From assembly GCA_041397525.1 (NCBI GenBank), contig JAWKWL010000001.1, positions 496,001 through 560,000 of the forward strand: DNA of 64,000 nt, read 5' to 3'. Of the stretch, positions 1 through 9,707 are shown in pieces. The notes under the pieces were generated by a model. It was not told where the DNA came from and searched no databases. It saw only the letters and a list, made by a program, of their open reading frames with translations. Positions within the stretch are counted from its first letter, which is position 1, and each line of letters begins with the position of its first letter. Made by a program: the position numbers and the translations under genes. The stretch comes from BOKV01 sp041397525. GTDB lineage: Bacteria; Pseudomonadota; Alphaproteobacteria; Rhizobiales; Rhizobiaceae.

Positions 1-1162
1 CGAGTTTGAGCGCAGGCAGTTCGGCTCCGACGGTCGACGACAGCGTTTCGGCAGCCAGCTTCCGTTTTTCAGACAGGCTGTTTGCCAACCGCTGATATTC
101 CTGGGCAAGGCCCTTTTCATGTCGCTCGAGCTCGCCGAGACGCCCCTCGCCCGCATCCATCGCCGCAAGGTCATCGGCCATGCGAACAGCAAGGTCGGCG
201 AGTTGTTCGACGGGAACCGAGAATTTGCGCGCAGCTCCGCGCAACGCAAAAAGCCGCTCTTCCGTTCGCTCGAGTTCAATCGGGTCAAACTCGGTTTCGC
301 GTAGCGCGCGTTCCAATTCCTGCTGTGCAAGATACAGGGCACTGAGTGCTGTGTTCAATTCGTTGATTGCCGTATCGAGCACTCCAGGCGCTTCGCCAGC
401 CTTGCGTTCAAGCCGGCGCAGCAATCCTGACAGCGACGGCAAAGGTGACGCACCGCCCGACAGCAACTCGTTTGCCTCATTGATGTCGGTTGCGATCTTC
501 TCCACCTTCATCATTCGAGCACGGCGTTCAGCGAGCCGGTCTTCCTCGCCTGGCTCCGGCGCGAGCTTTGCGAGTTCGCCAGCACTTGCCCTGAGATAGT
601 CGGCGTCACGCGCACTCGCTGCAATGCGTTCGCGCAATTCCCTTACTTCGCGCTGCGCCTTTGCCAGCGCCGACCAGGACGCCGCAACCAATGCAGCTTC
701 CGCCTCCAATCCGCCAAACGCGTCCAGCAACCGGCGATGGGCTACAGGATCAACCAGTGCCCGGTCATCATGTTGCCCGTGGATTTCCACGAGGCCCTGG
801 CCGATTTCGCGCATCAAGCCCGCCGAGATCGGGGAATCATTGACAAAAGCCCGCGTACGCCCGTCCGCGCCCTGCACGCGACGAAGGATGATGGCACCTT
901 CGTCACTGATTGAATTGTCACGCAGGATTGTTCTCGCCGGATGACCGGGTGAAGGATCAAAGACGGCTACGACTTGTCCCTGCTCGCAGCCTGAGCGGAC
1001 CAGCCCGCCATCGCCGCGTGCGCCCAGCGCCAGCGAAAGCGAATCAAGCAGGATCGACTTGCCAGCTCCCGTCTCACCGGTGAGCACGAAAAGGCCCGAC
1101 GCGAAATCGATTTCGAGTCTTTCAATCAGGACAATGTCACGGATCGAAAGTTGGACAAGCAT
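1..1162 (-). CDS. recN: DNA repair protein RecN (5' part, truncated by window edge)
   Basis: Only the N-terminal 387 or so codons are present; the gene runs off the left edge. The ATG at 1162 opens with a short beta-rich stretch followed by Walker A GETGAGKS at residues 29-36, and further on IHGQHDDRAL matches the RecN signature around IHGQH. A long helical region rich in Leu, Glu and Arg follows, as expected for the SMC-like coiled coil. RecN is an SMC-family ATPase that helps in recombinational repair of double-strand breaks. It sits 21 bp downstream of bamD, the common rhizobial order lpxC-bamD-recN. The Walker B half is outside the window, so integrity of the whole gene cannot be judged. 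Confidence 0.95.
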   Translation of the reverse strand, partial: MLVQLSIRDIVLIERLEIDFASGLFVLTGETGAGKSILLDSLSLALGARGDGGLVRSGCEQGQVVAVFDPSPGHPARTILRDNSISDEGAIILRRVQGADGRTRAFVNDSPISAGLMREIGQGLVEIHGQHDDRALVDPVAHRRLLDAFGGLEAEAALVAASWSALAKAQREVRELRERIAASARDADYLRASAGELAKLAPEPGEEDRLAERRARMMKVEKIATDINEANELLSGGASPLPSLSGLLRRLERKAGEAPGVLDTAINELNTALSALYLAQQELERALRETEFDPIELERTEERLFALRGAARKFSVPVEQLADLAVRMADDLAAMDAGEGRLGELERHEKGLAQEYQRLANSLSEKRKLAAETLSSTVGAELPALKL

Positions 1163-1183
1163 GCGCCCCCGGCAATCCGTTGC

Positions 1184-2047
1184 TTAGCCGGTCGCCTTGG
1201 CGGCGAACAGTTTTGAAATCCAGGAATTGGTGTTTTCGCGCGGCTCCTGGCCCCCGCTTTGCAACAGCTTGACCGAATCCTTGTACCACTGGCTTTCTGG
1301 GAAGTTGTGCCCGAGAACAGCCGCAGCAGTCTGCGCCTCGTCCACAATGCCCATCGCGTAATAGGATTCCGTCAGGCGGGCGAGCGCCTCTTCGATATGC
1401 CGCGTGGTCTGGAACTTCTCGACCACATTGCGAAAACGGTTGATCGCGGCCAGATATTCGCGCCGCTCAAGGTAGTAGCGCCCCGTCAGCATTTCCTTGC
1501 CGGCCAACTGGTCAAGTGTCACGCGGATCTTCGAGCGTGAATCCTCCACATATTCGCTGTCCGGGTAACGCTCGACAACCTGGTTGAACGCAGCATAGGC
1601 CCGGGCAGTGATGGTCTGGTCACGGGTGATGTCCGGGATCTGGCGGAAATAGGACATGCCTACCAGATATTGCGCATAGGCCGCTTCCTTGTCACCGGGA
1701 TACAGCGACACATAGCGTTTACCCATGTTGATCGCATCATCATACTCAGCCTTGCGGTAATGCAGGAATGTCTGCAGAACCATCGCCTTGCGCGAATATT
1801 CAGAATAGGGATGCTGCTTGTCGATCTCGGTCAGCGTCTTGCGTGCATCCTTGATATTGCCGCCGTCAATGTCAGCAAGAGCCTGGTTGTACAGGCGGTC
1901 CGCAGGCTCGATATTGTCGACAAAATCACTGCTGGAGGTTTCGCTGGACTTGCAGCCCGCCAGCAAAAGCACAGCCGAAACCGCCGCCACCTGCACAATT
2001 GCGCGGCTGGCGGTCATTGTGAAACCTGCGGCTGTTACAATGCGCAT
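1184..2047 (-). CDS. bamD: Outer membrane assembly lipoprotein BamD
   Basis: 287-aa lipoprotein of the BAM complex that inserts beta-barrel proteins in the outer membrane. The start is the ATG at 2047, which has AGGAG 10 bp upstream; an open frame continues upstream but is not BamD-like. The signal peptide ends in lipobox LLAGC, followed by a linker and TPR-like repeats with typical BamD/ComL wording (PADRLYNQAL, GDKEAAYAQYLVGMSYF, YPDSEYVEDSR). Length fits the alphaproteobacterial family. The 204 bp between lpxC and bamD probably hold its promoter, although no box stands out. Confidence 0.95.
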   Translation of the reverse strand: MRIVTAAGFTMTASRAIVQVAAVSAVLLLAGCKSSETSSSDFVDNIEPADRLYNQALADIDGGNIKDARKTLTEIDKQHPYSEYSRKAMVLQTFLHYRKAEYDDAINMGKRYVSLYPGDKEAAYAQYLVGMSYFRQIPDITRDQTITARAYAAFNQVVERYPDSEYVEDSRSKIRVTLDQLAGKEMLTGRYYLERREYLAAINRFRNVVEKFQTTRHIEEALARLTESYYAMGIVDEAQTAAAVLGHNFPESQWYKDSVKLLQSGGQEPRENTNSWISKLFAAKATG

Positions 2048-2251
2048 TCGCTTATCACTCCTGAAGCGTTTCACGTCTTCGATGAAATACGGAAACGCTG
2101 GCACCTTGTGAACCAACTTCGGTTTTCGGGTCACACGGACTTGTTCTTTTACCCAAGACACACGTCGAGCGCCATAGGCACTATGTGCGCAATGGCGCAA
2201 AACTGTGGCAAAGATCGCGAAATGCAACCGTTTGCCGCAAAACTGAAAAAT

Positions 2252-3208
2252 TCAGATCAGAACCGCCGCATAGGCAGGTGCGCTCATTGCGACGAGTTCG
2301 GCCGGGCGAACACGCGGCTGGGACTGGGGAGCACCTACAAATTCAAATGCATCGCGGTCAGACAAAAGTGCCTTGAGAACCAGCGAATTGAGCTTGTGAC
2401 CACCACGATAGGAGCGGAAACAGCCCAGGAACGGCGCACCGGCCAGCGCAAGGTCACCGATTGCATCCAGCGTCTTGTGCCGAACGAATTCGTCCTCGTA
2501 ACGCAGGCCTTCGGGATTGATGATGCGGTTGTCGTCGCCGATCACAACCGAATTTTCCAGTGATGAGCCGAGCGCGAAGCCGGCAGCCCACAGGCGCTCT
2601 ACATCCTTCATGAAACCGAAGGTGCGCGCACGGGACAATTCCTTCGAAAACACATCCGCGGTCAGATCGGACCGGAATGCCTGGCGACCAATGGTCGGAC
2701 AGTCGAAATCAATTTCGACCTCATAGCGCGTTCCTTCATACGGAACGAACTCACCCCAGGAAGCACCCATGTCCACGCGAACCGGCTTCAGGACCTTGAT
2801 ATAGCAGCGCGGAGCAGCCAGCGAAGTCAGGCCAACCGCTTCGATCGCAGCGACGTAGTCAGCCGAACTGCCATCAAGAACCGGCACTTCATTGCTGTCC
2901 ACTTCAACAATGACATTGTCGACATTGAGGGCGCGCAAGGCAGCCATGAGATGCTCGACGGTGGCAATGAATACATTGCGCGGATCGCCAAGCACGGTGC
3001 ACAGGTCGGTAGCTCCAATGGATCCGATGGTCGCAGGAATGTCCCGGTTCGCGCCACTGCGCGGACATGTTACATTGAACAGGATGCCGGTATTGGCCTC
3101 GGCTGGCAGAAGGGTCATCGAGACCGATTCGCCGGAATGGACTCCAACACCCTCGAATTCGATCTTGCTGCGTATGGTGGTCTGGTATCCCAGCACGTTG
3201 ATCCCCAT
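2252..3208 (-). CDS. lpxC: UDP-3-O-acyl-N-acetylglucosamine deacetylase LpxC
   Basis: 318 aa. Catalyses the committed step of lipid A synthesis, zinc-dependent deacetylation of UDP-3-O-acyl-GlcNAc, in the cytoplasm. The ATG at 3208 gives the family N-terminus (GYQTTIRSKIEFEGVGVHSG). Zinc ligands are visible as EH at 85-86 in the EHLMA motif and HKTLD with H244 and D248; the catalytic His lies in YRGGHKLNS (H271). The longer open frame upstream crosses a likely promoter and is not conserved-looking. It lies downstream of ftsZ beyond a hairpin, so it is probably transcribed mainly from its own promoter. Confidence 0.96.
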   Translation of the reverse strand: MGINVLGYQTTIRSKIEFEGVGVHSGESVSMTLLPAEANTGILFNVTCPRSGANRDIPATIGSIGATDLCTVLGDPRNVFIATVEHLMAALRALNVDNVIVEVDSNEVPVLDGSSADYVAAIEAVGLTSLAAPRCYIKVLKPVRVDMGASWGEFVPYEGTRYEVEIDFDCPTIGRQAFRSDLTADVFSKELSRARTFGFMKDVERLWAAGFALGSSLENSVVIGDDNRIINPEGLRYEDEFVRHKTLDAIGDLALAGAPFLGCFRSYRGGHKLNSLVLKALLSDRDAFEFVGAPQSQPRVRPAELVAMSAPAYAAVLI

Positions 3209-3324
3209 GTCGCCCACCCTGCCTGCGTTTATCCGGAAAAGACGCTCGCTGGTTTGGCTCCCGGATGAGAGAGCCGTTCGGGCGCCTGCCATAAAATCGC
3301 CGAAGATTCGCTTCGGTTGAGCCC

Positions 3325-3353
3325 AAAATAGACACACATCCGGCTCACGCCAA
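3325..3353 (-). promoter_or_regulatory. Candidate sigma-70 promoter for lpxC
   Basis: On the minus strand TTGGCG (3353-3348) and TATTTT (3330-3325) are separated by exactly 17 bp. They lie about 115 bp upstream of the lpxC ATG and downstream of the ftsZ hairpin. Box quality is moderate; assignment rests on spacing and position only. Confidence 0.5.
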
Positions 3354-3429
3354 ATCACGCTTTCTTACTTTTTGTTACCGATGCCACAATAATGTCGATT
3401 AATTTTATGCTGTAATTTCATATAGTTAA

Positions 3430-3453
3430 GGATGCCGCCCGAAAGCGGCATCC
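3430..3453 (-). terminator. Hairpin terminator after ftsZ
   Basis: A perfect 9-bp stem, GGATGCCGC paired with GCGGCATCC, with a 6-nt loop lies 40 bp past the ftsZ stop codon. On the minus strand it is followed by TTAACTAT rather than a clean T run, so it may be a partial terminator that lets some transcription reach lpxC. Confidence 0.6.
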
Positions 3454-3492
3454 TCCCATTGTAACACTGTCGATACGTGCCGTTAGGTAAGT

Positions 3493-5274
3493 TCAGCTTC
3501 CCTGCCTGCGCAGGAAGGCCGGAATATCCAGCTGGTCATCATCGTCGATCGGGCGGGCATGTGGCATGGCCCTTCCGTTATTGTCGAGATTGGCACGCTT
3601 CGGCGCAAACGGATTGTCGTCAACCCGGCCGGCCGGCTGCGAAACGGGCGGACGATTGTGACCATGGCCGACATGAGCCGGAGCACTTGCTTGCTGCGAA
3701 GGCGCCCGAACTGCGGGTTCAGCCCGGTGGACGGGTTCCTGGCGCACTGCCGGTGCCTGCTCCTCGGCATGCGAACCAAAGCCATGCGTCAGCTTGCGCA
3801 GCAATCCAATCGGTCCGCGATCTTCATGTGCAGTCGGAGCGACCGGAGTTGTCCGCTTTTCCAGTTCGGCGCGAACCATTGGCGGGAAGTCTTCGACTTC
3901 TGGCATGCGCATCTGGGGAACCATCTGGTCCGGCAATTCCGGCGCATCGGGAATGAAGCTTTGGCTCGGCGGGAGAAGTTCTTCCTCCAGCGCCTGACGG
4001 AAGTCATCCTCGATCGAGACATCGTCAAATTCCTGGGTCGGGCGGAATGCCTCGATGCGAACGCCATCGCGGCGCACCGGCTGGGCCGGTATCGCTAGCG
4101 CTTCAGCAACTTTCTCGACCCGGGCTGCCATTGGTGCGGCTTGAGCTGCTGGCGCTGACGTTGCAACCGGCCCGGTTGCTGGAACCGATGCGGCGGGGCG
4201 TGGTGGTGCCTGAATTGCCGGCTTTGGCGCAGATGTCGGGTTTGCCGCTGTCGACCGCGATACAGCCGCAACCAGGTTCTGCTGTGTCGAACGCTCCTGC
4301 ATTTCCTGTGTGCGGTCAATTCCGGTGGCAACAACAGAAACCCGGATTACGCCTTCCAGCGCCTCGTCAAATGTCGCACCAAGGATGATGTTGGCGTCTG
4401 CATCCACTTCCTCCCGGATGCGGGTTGCGGCCTCATCGACCTCGAACAGTGTCATGTCGCGACCGCCGGTAATCGAGATCAACAGGCCTTTCGCACCGCG
4501 CATGCTGGTTTCGTCGAGCAATGGATTGGCGATCGCGGCTTCCGCTGCTTGCATCGCGCGACCATCACCGCTCGATTCGCCCGTTCCCATCATGGCCTTG
4601 CCCATTTCGCGCATGACCGAGCGCACATCGGCAAAATCGAGATTGATCAGACCTTCCTTGACCATCAGGTCGGTAATGCAGGCTACGCCCGAATACAGCA
4701 CCTGGTCCGCCATGCCGAAGGCATCGGCAAAAGTGGTCTTGTCATTGGCGATCCGGAACAGGTTCTGGTTCGGAATGACAATCAGCGTGTCAACATTCTT
4801 CTGAAGCTCGGCAATGCCAGCTTCGGCCGTTTTCATGCGACGCGCACCTTCGAAATGGAATGGTTTGGTTACAACTCCAACCGTAAGGATACCGGCTTCA
4901 CGCGCTGCCCGCGCCACTACCGGAGCTGCACCTGTCCCCGTACCACCGCCCATGCCGGCGGTGATGAAGGCCATGTGTGTGCCCTGCAGGTGATCCGCGA
5001 TCTCGTCGATGCACTCTTCCGCAGCAGCACGACCGACCTCCGGCTGTGATCCGGCGCCAAGGCCCTGGGTCACATCGATACCGAGTTGCACCACCCGCTC
5101 AGCCCGCGACATTGTCAGTGCCTGCGCGTCAGTATTCGCGACCACGAATTCAACACCCTGCAGGCCGCCATTGATCATGTTATTGACGGCATTGCCGCCA
5201 CCGCCGCCAACGCCAAAGACCGTGATCTTGGGCTTCAACTCCCGGATGTCGGGCTTCTGAAGGTTGATGGTCAT
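3493..5274 (-). CDS. ftsZ: Cell division GTPase FtsZ (long rhizobial form)
   Basis: 593 aa, the tubulin homologue that forms the division ring. The ATG at 5274 has GAGGAA just upstream; upstream in-frame codons are not family-like. The tubulin signature GGGTGTG is at 109-115, with GVGGGGGNAVNNM near residue 21 and the T7 region NLDFADVR. A long Pro/Ala-rich linker (about 335-580) precedes the C-terminal peptide DIPAFLRRQ that binds FtsA and other partners. The linker makes it far longer than E. coli FtsZ, as is usual in Rhizobiales. 102 bp separate it from ftsA, enough for an additional promoter. Confidence 0.98.
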   Translation of the reverse strand: MTINLQKPDIRELKPKITVFGVGGGGGNAVNNMINGGLQGVEFVVANTDAQALTMSRAERVVQLGIDVTQGLGAGSQPEVGRAAAEECIDEIADHLQGTHMAFITAGMGGGTGTGAAPVVARAAREAGILTVGVVTKPFHFEGARRMKTAEAGIAELQKNVDTLIVIPNQNLFRIANDKTTFADAFGMADQVLYSGVACITDLMVKEGLINLDFADVRSVMREMGKAMMGTGESSGDGRAMQAAEAAIANPLLDETSMRGAKGLLISITGGRDMTLFEVDEAATRIREEVDADANIILGATFDEALEGVIRVSVVATGIDRTQEMQERSTQQNLVAAVSRSTAANPTSAPKPAIQAPPRPAASVPATGPVATSAPAAQAAPMAARVEKVAEALAIPAQPVRRDGVRIEAFRPTQEFDDVSIEDDFRQALEEELLPPSQSFIPDAPELPDQMVPQMRMPEVEDFPPMVRAELEKRTTPVAPTAHEDRGPIGLLRKLTHGFGSHAEEQAPAVRQEPVHRAEPAVRAPSQQASAPAHVGHGHNRPPVSQPAGRVDDNPFAPKRANLDNNGRAMPHARPIDDDDQLDIPAFLRRQGS

Positions 5275-5376
5275 TTCCTCGTCTCCATTTCCCGGTTCAC
5301 TGGATCTGCCCCTCGGGCAAGGTCCGAACCAATTCCGTTTCAACCGGTTTCCTTTCGGCTACCGGTCACCGCCGCA

Positions 5377-6708
5377 TCAAAAACTCTCCCTGAGCCAGTT
5401 GCCGAAACGCGAGATAGCGCCACCGGTTCCTGTCAGTCGCATCGGGGCGCTTGTGGCGCCGGCTGCGAAATTCTCCAATTGTGCCATTTGCGGGTAGATC
5501 AAAAGACCTACCGACGCGGAAAAGGCCGGTCCTTTGGCTGCCTCAGGCATGCCGGCAATCCCCATCGGGCGTCCGATGCGCACATTGCGCGCAAGGATGC
5601 GCCGAGCCAGTTCGCTCATGCCTGTGAGCTGGCTTGCGCCACCCGTAAGTACAACGCGCTTGCCGACAGCACCGGCAAAGCCGGAACGGTTCAGCCGGTC
5701 ACGCACCAGTTCAAGTGTCTCCTCCACCCGCGGGCGAATGATCCGTGTCAGTTGCGAGCGTGTCACATGATTGGGAATATCGCGCTCATCGTCGCCAATC
5801 GGCGGAACCGAGATCACGTCTTCTTCGCTGGCCGCTCCGCCCAGGGCCGAACCCTGCAGGATTTTCAGTTTTTCCGCGTCATCAAGCCGGGTCGAAAGAC
5901 CACGCGCCAGATCCATCGTCACATGGTTTCCGCCAATCGCCACCGCGTCGGCAAACACGAAACGACCATCCATGAACACTGAAAGCGTTGTCGTTCCGCC
6001 GCCCATGTCGATACAGGCGCAGCCCATTTCCGCCTCATCATCGACGAGTGCTGCAAGCCCTGCCGCATATGGTGTCGCAACAACCGTCTCGACCGACAGA
6101 TGCGCGCGGTTGATGCACAATTCGATGTTGCGAAGCGGGCCGTTTTCAGCCGTTACCACATGCATGTCGACGCCAAGTTTTTCACCCAGCATGCCGCGCG
6201 GATCCAGAACCCTGTTGTCGCCTTCAAGCGTGTATCCGATCGGGATCGAATGAACCACCGAACGTTCGCTGGCGAGCGCATGGCTGGCACCTGCGCGCAA
6301 TACCCTCGCTATGTCGCCGTCTTCCACCGGATGCCCGCCCAGTGAAATGTCTGCGGAATAGGCTTCGCTGGTCAAGCGGCCGGACGAGACACTGACGATG
6401 AGCGATTCTACCGTAATTCCTGCCATGCGTTCAGCTGCGTCAACGGCCAGTCGGATCGACTGTTCTGCGCCCTCAAGGTCAACCACGCAGCCTGACTTGA
6501 TGCCGCGTGAACGCTGGTGGCCGATGCCGAGTATTTCGATCTTGTGCGTGCGGCCGGGCAGCACCTGGCTCGCTTCACGCGGCTTCAGCCGTGCAATCAG
6601 GCAGCAAGTCTTGGAACTGCCAATGTCGAGGATCGAAACGATTGTTGGCCGCTTCGTGGAAAGCGGCTTCATCCGGGGCAGGAATCCGTCTTTGCGAAGA
6701 AGCGTCAT
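5377..6708 (-). CDS. ftsA: Cell division protein FtsA
   Basis: 443 aa actin-like ATPase that tethers FtsZ to the membrane. The N-terminus has SILDIGSSKTCCLIARL, the phosphate-1 motif of the actin fold; CIDMGGGTTTLSVF is phosphate 2 and VVLTGGASQLTG the adenosine motif. The C-terminus GNWLRESF is the amphipathic membrane-targeting helix. The ATG at 6708 overlaps the ftsQ stop as ATGA, indicating translational coupling. Confidence 0.97.
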   Translation of the reverse strand: MTLLRKDGFLPRMKPLSTKRPTIVSILDIGSSKTCCLIARLKPREASQVLPGRTHKIEILGIGHQRSRGIKSGCVVDLEGAEQSIRLAVDAAERMAGITVESLIVSVSSGRLTSEAYSADISLGGHPVEDGDIARVLRAGASHALASERSVVHSIPIGYTLEGDNRVLDPRGMLGEKLGVDMHVVTAENGPLRNIELCINRAHLSVETVVATPYAAGLAALVDDEAEMGCACIDMGGGTTTLSVFMDGRFVFADAVAIGGNHVTMDLARGLSTRLDDAEKLKILQGSALGGAASEEDVISVPPIGDDERDIPNHVTRSQLTRIIRPRVEETLELVRDRLNRSGFAGAVGKRVVLTGGASQLTGMSELARRILARNVRIGRPMGIAGMPEAAKGPAFSASVGLLIYPQMAQLENFAAGATSAPMRLTGTGGAISRFGNWLRESF

Positions 6709-7643
6709 ATGTTTGCTTCCTTCGCCAGTTTCTTCAGCTGCTCAATCCTTGCATCCATGATTGTCTTGCGCTGTGCGGCCGCCTCCGGCGTCAGCCGGAC
6801 GATCACCCGGTCCGCGAAGCGCATGTCGATCATTTCGATGGCACGGCTGAAAACATTCTCTTCCCGCTGCATTCTGGCCAGCTCAGCCAACTGCTGTTCG
6901 GCTCCCGCTTCCGGCAGCAGAACGCTGACGCCATTGTCGAGTGTCAGATTCCAGCGCCGGTCTGCGACACGGACATAGGCTTTCACCTTGCCCGCGAATT
7001 CTGCGTGGCGGTCAACAGACGCGATCAGTGCTGCCGCTTCGGAATTGGCACCTTTGCCGACAATCAGAGGCAAACCGGCAAAACGGTCGTCATAGGGCAC
7101 AATTTCATGCCCGTCGCGCTCAACCAGATATAGCGACTGCCCGTTCTGCCAGATCGCGAACGGCTTGCGCTCCACGACCTTGACAATCACCTTGTCAGGA
7201 TAGGCTTTCGAAACCGACACGTCCGATGCCCAGGCCAGAAGCTTGAGATCATCGCGCGCCTTGTGAACATCGAACGAAAACAGCGAACGCTCGGCGCCAA
7301 GGTCGATATTGGTCAAAACATCGATGCGCGAAATCTGGCTCACGCCGTCAATCTGTACATCAGCAATTCGAAATCCTGCCCAGGCCGTTGCACCAGCCAG
7401 CATTTCGTCTGCCTGTCCGCCCTGGTAAAGACCGGCAGCGCCACCACTCAGAACCACTGCAAGCGTCAAAGCTGCAATCCGGCGCGGCGATATCTGGAAC
7501 CCGCCATTGAGAAGGCGTGCAGCGTGGCGAACCGGCCAGCGGAGGAAGCGCGGCAGCACAATGCCACCTTCGTCAGCACGCGCTGCGCCATTCTGGCCTG
7601 CGCGTTTGCTGCCTTTTGCCTGCTTTGCCTTTACCGGTTGCAA
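6705..7643 (-). CDS. ftsQ: Cell division protein FtsQ
   Basis: 312 aa bitopic inner-membrane divisome protein. A basic cytoplasmic tail (about 1-50) is followed by one membrane segment near 54-75, a POTRA domain (FRIADVQIDGVSQISRIDVLTNIDL) and a beta domain ending at the FtsQ-type C-terminus. The start is a TTG at 7643: no in-frame ATG lies close upstream and AGAGGA sits 6 bp before it. The gene begins 13 bp inside the 3' end of ddl, so its expression is probably coupled to ddl and kept low. Confidence 0.93.
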   Translation of the reverse strand: MQPVKAKQAKGSKRAGQNGAARADEGGIVLPRFLRWPVRHAARLLNGGFQISPRRIAALTLAVVLSGGAAGLYQGGQADEMLAGATAWAGFRIADVQIDGVSQISRIDVLTNIDLGAERSLFSFDVHKARDDLKLLAWASDVSVSKAYPDKVIVKVVERKPFAIWQNGQSLYLVERDGHEIVPYDDRFAGLPLIVGKGANSEAAALIASVDRHAEFAGKVKAYVRVADRRWNLTLDNGVSVLLPEAGAEQQLAELARMQREENVFSRAIEMIDMRFADRVIVRLTPEAAAQRKTIMDARIEQLKKLAKEANI

Positions 7644-8557
7644 GATGCGTCCTCTACCATCCAGGAAACGAATTCTTCGAAACTGTGTCCGGCCTCGACG
7701 GCCATTTCGGGCACCAGGGAGGTTGGAGTCATGCCCGGCTGGGTATTGATTTCAAGCCAGACAAGTTCACCCGTTCCCATCGGACCATCGTCGAGGCGGA
7801 AGTCCGAACGGCTCACTCCCCTGCACCCGATGGCAAGATGAGCCTTGAGGGACAGTGTCTGTATTTTTTGGTAAATATTTGGTTTAATTTTTGCTGGGCA
7901 TTCGTGTTTTGATCCGCCCGGAGCGTATTTTGCATCGTAATCGTAAAAGCCGTGTCCCTGGGGCAATATTTCGGTCACGCCCAGCGCGACATTCCCCATC
8001 ACGGCACAGGTCAGTTCGCGTCCTGCAATGTAGCGCTCGACCATGATTCGCTCACCATAGGGCCAGTCCTTCGAGTAGAGTTCCTGCGGCGGCGTAGACA
8101 TGTCCTCGCGCACGATCAGCACCCCGAAGGATGATCCTTCGGCCACCGGCTTGATCACATAAGGTGGCGTCATCACATGCTTTTCTGCGGCTTCAAGGCG
8201 GCTCATCACCTTGGATTCGGCGACCGGAATTCCTGCCGGTTTCACGATCCGCTTGGCTTTCTCCTTGTCCATTGCAAGGGCTGAAGCCAGTACTCCCGAA
8301 TGCGTGTAGGGGATTTGCAGGAATTCAAGAACACCCTGGATCGTGCCGTCCTCGCCAAATGGCCCGTGCAGTGCATTGAAGGCGACATCGGGCTTGAGTT
8401 CCTCTAGCACATGCGAGATGTTTCTCCCGACATCGACGCGGGTTACTCGATAGCCCGCGCGCTCCAGCGCGTCAGCGCATGATCCTCCCGATGCCAACGA
8501 TACCGGACGCTCTGACGACCAGCCTCCCATGAGCACTGCAACATGCTTGCGCGCCAT
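7631..8557 (-). CDS. ddl: D-alanine--D-alanine ligase
   Basis: 308 aa ATP-grasp enzyme joining two D-Ala residues for the peptidoglycan stem peptide. Visible family motifs are HVAVLMGGWSSERPVSL at the N-terminus, ALHGPFGEDGTIQG, PYVIKPVAEGSSFGV (ATP-grasp loop) and WLEINTQPGMTPTSLVPEMA with metal ligands at the C-terminus. ATG at 8557 with GAGAGGG upstream. It follows murB after a 179-bp gap that carries two hairpins and overlaps ftsQ downstream. Confidence 0.96.
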   Translation of the reverse strand: MARKHVAVLMGGWSSERPVSLASGGSCADALERAGYRVTRVDVGRNISHVLEELKPDVAFNALHGPFGEDGTIQGVLEFLQIPYTHSGVLASALAMDKEKAKRIVKPAGIPVAESKVMSRLEAAEKHVMTPPYVIKPVAEGSSFGVLIVREDMSTPPQELYSKDWPYGERIMVERYIAGRELTCAVMGNVALGVTEILPQGHGFYDYDAKYAPGGSKHECPAKIKPNIYQKIQTLSLKAHLAIGCRGVSRSDFRLDDGPMGTGELVWLEINTQPGMTPTSLVPEMAVEAGHSFEEFVSWMVEDASCNR

Positions 8558-8736
8558 TACTCTACCCTCTCATTAACCTGCCGATCCGCGCCTCGCCTCA
8601 ACGCATTGGCGGAATCAACAATGGCTGCTTGCAGGCTTCATTGCCTGCAACAGATCGTCTTCGTACCTGCCCTGTACTGGATGAATTACTCTACGCGATA
8701 CGACCCGGCACGATGCCGGAAGCCCGGGATGGATGT
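8558..8736 (-). other. murB-ddl spacer with two small hairpins
   Basis: The only sizeable gap inside the dcw operon after ftsI. It holds a perfect 8-bp stem TTGCAGGC/GCCTGCAA with a 6-nt loop (8629-8650) and a 6-bp stem CCGGCA/TGCCGG with a 3-nt loop (8705-8719). Neither has a T tract, so RNA processing, attenuation or simple spacing are all possible. No coding potential seen. Confidence 0.45.
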
Positions 8737-9705
8737 TTATGGTTTTGAATTCCGCCCCAGGAACTCTTGAACTTCACGCCCCGCCTGAAATCTGCCGATG
8801 CGCCTGATTTCCCACTCTAGCTGAATCGCCGAATTTTCCAAGACCTTCGCGCGAACCGATTCGCCCAGTGTTTCAAGATCGAACGCGGTTGCCGCGCCGG
8901 TATTGATCATGAAGTTCGAGTGCATCTCGCTCATCTGCGCGTCACCCACCTTGAAGCCACGCATGCCTGCATCATGAACCAGTTTCCAGGCGGAATGCCC
9001 TTGCGGGTTCTTGAACGTCGAGCCGCCGGTTTTTTCACGGATTGGCTGCACGGTTTCGCGATGATGCTGCACGGCATCCATTGCCTTTCGGATTTCATCC
9101 GGCGATGAGTTGACACCCTCGAAAATCGCCGAGGTGAAAATCAGGTCATCGCCGGCTGAACTGTGACGATAGGTGTAGCCCATATCGGCATGGCTCAACA
9201 CCAACTGCCTGCCCTTGCGGTCAACCGCGTGAACCTCGACAACCCGGTTGGTGGTCTCGGTTCCGTTGGCACCGGCATTCATTCGCAACGCACCGCCAAT
9301 GCTGCCGGGAATGCCGTGATAAAATTCAAAGCCCCCAAGTCCGCATTCCAGCGCGAATGCCGCAAGTTTCTTGTCAGGTACAGCAGCCCCTGCATGAATC
9401 CGGTTGTCGCCGACACGCTCGGTAAAACCGAAGCCCTTGGCAGACAGCCGCACCACGACACCCGCAATACCACCATCACGAACCATCAGGTTGGAGCCAA
9501 CTCCGACCACCATCACCGGCACATCTTCCGGCAGGGATTGCAGAAAGACCGAGAGGTCGTCAGCGTCGGCTGGCTGGAAAAGCACTTCCGCAGGGCCGCC
9601 GGCCTGGAACCAGGTGAGCTTGGCCATGTCGGCATTTGCCGTCATCCGGCCGCGAACACCAGCCATCAGCGGCTCAAGCCGGGCGAGGAGCGTCGGGCCA
9701 GTCAC
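8737..9705 (-). CDS. murB: UDP-N-acetylenolpyruvoylglucosamine reductase MurB
   Basis: 322 aa FAD-dependent reductase making UDP-MurNAc. The FAD domain shows TWFQAGGPAEVLFQPAD and VVGVGSNLMVRDGG; YHGIPGSIGGALRMNAGANG holds the catalytic region, and GGSTFKNPQG the catalytic Ser area. Start chosen as GTG at 9705, which has AAGG 9 bp upstream; a TTG at 9711 overlapping the murC stop is an alternative adding two residues. Directly coupled to murC. Confidence 0.94.
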   Translation of the reverse strand: MTGPTLLARLEPLMAGVRGRMTANADMAKLTWFQAGGPAEVLFQPADADDLSVFLQSLPEDVPVMVVGVGSNLMVRDGGIAGVVVRLSAKGFGFTERVGDNRIHAGAAVPDKKLAAFALECGLGGFEFYHGIPGSIGGALRMNAGANGTETTNRVVEVHAVDRKGRQLVLSHADMGYTYRHSSAGDDLIFTSAIFEGVNSSPDEIRKAMDAVQHHRETVQPIREKTGGSTFKNPQGHSAWKLVHDAGMRGFKVGDAQMSEMHSNFMINTGAATAFDLETLGESVRAKVLENSAIQLEWEIRRIGRFQAGREVQEFLGRNSKP

Positions 9706-9707
9706 TT

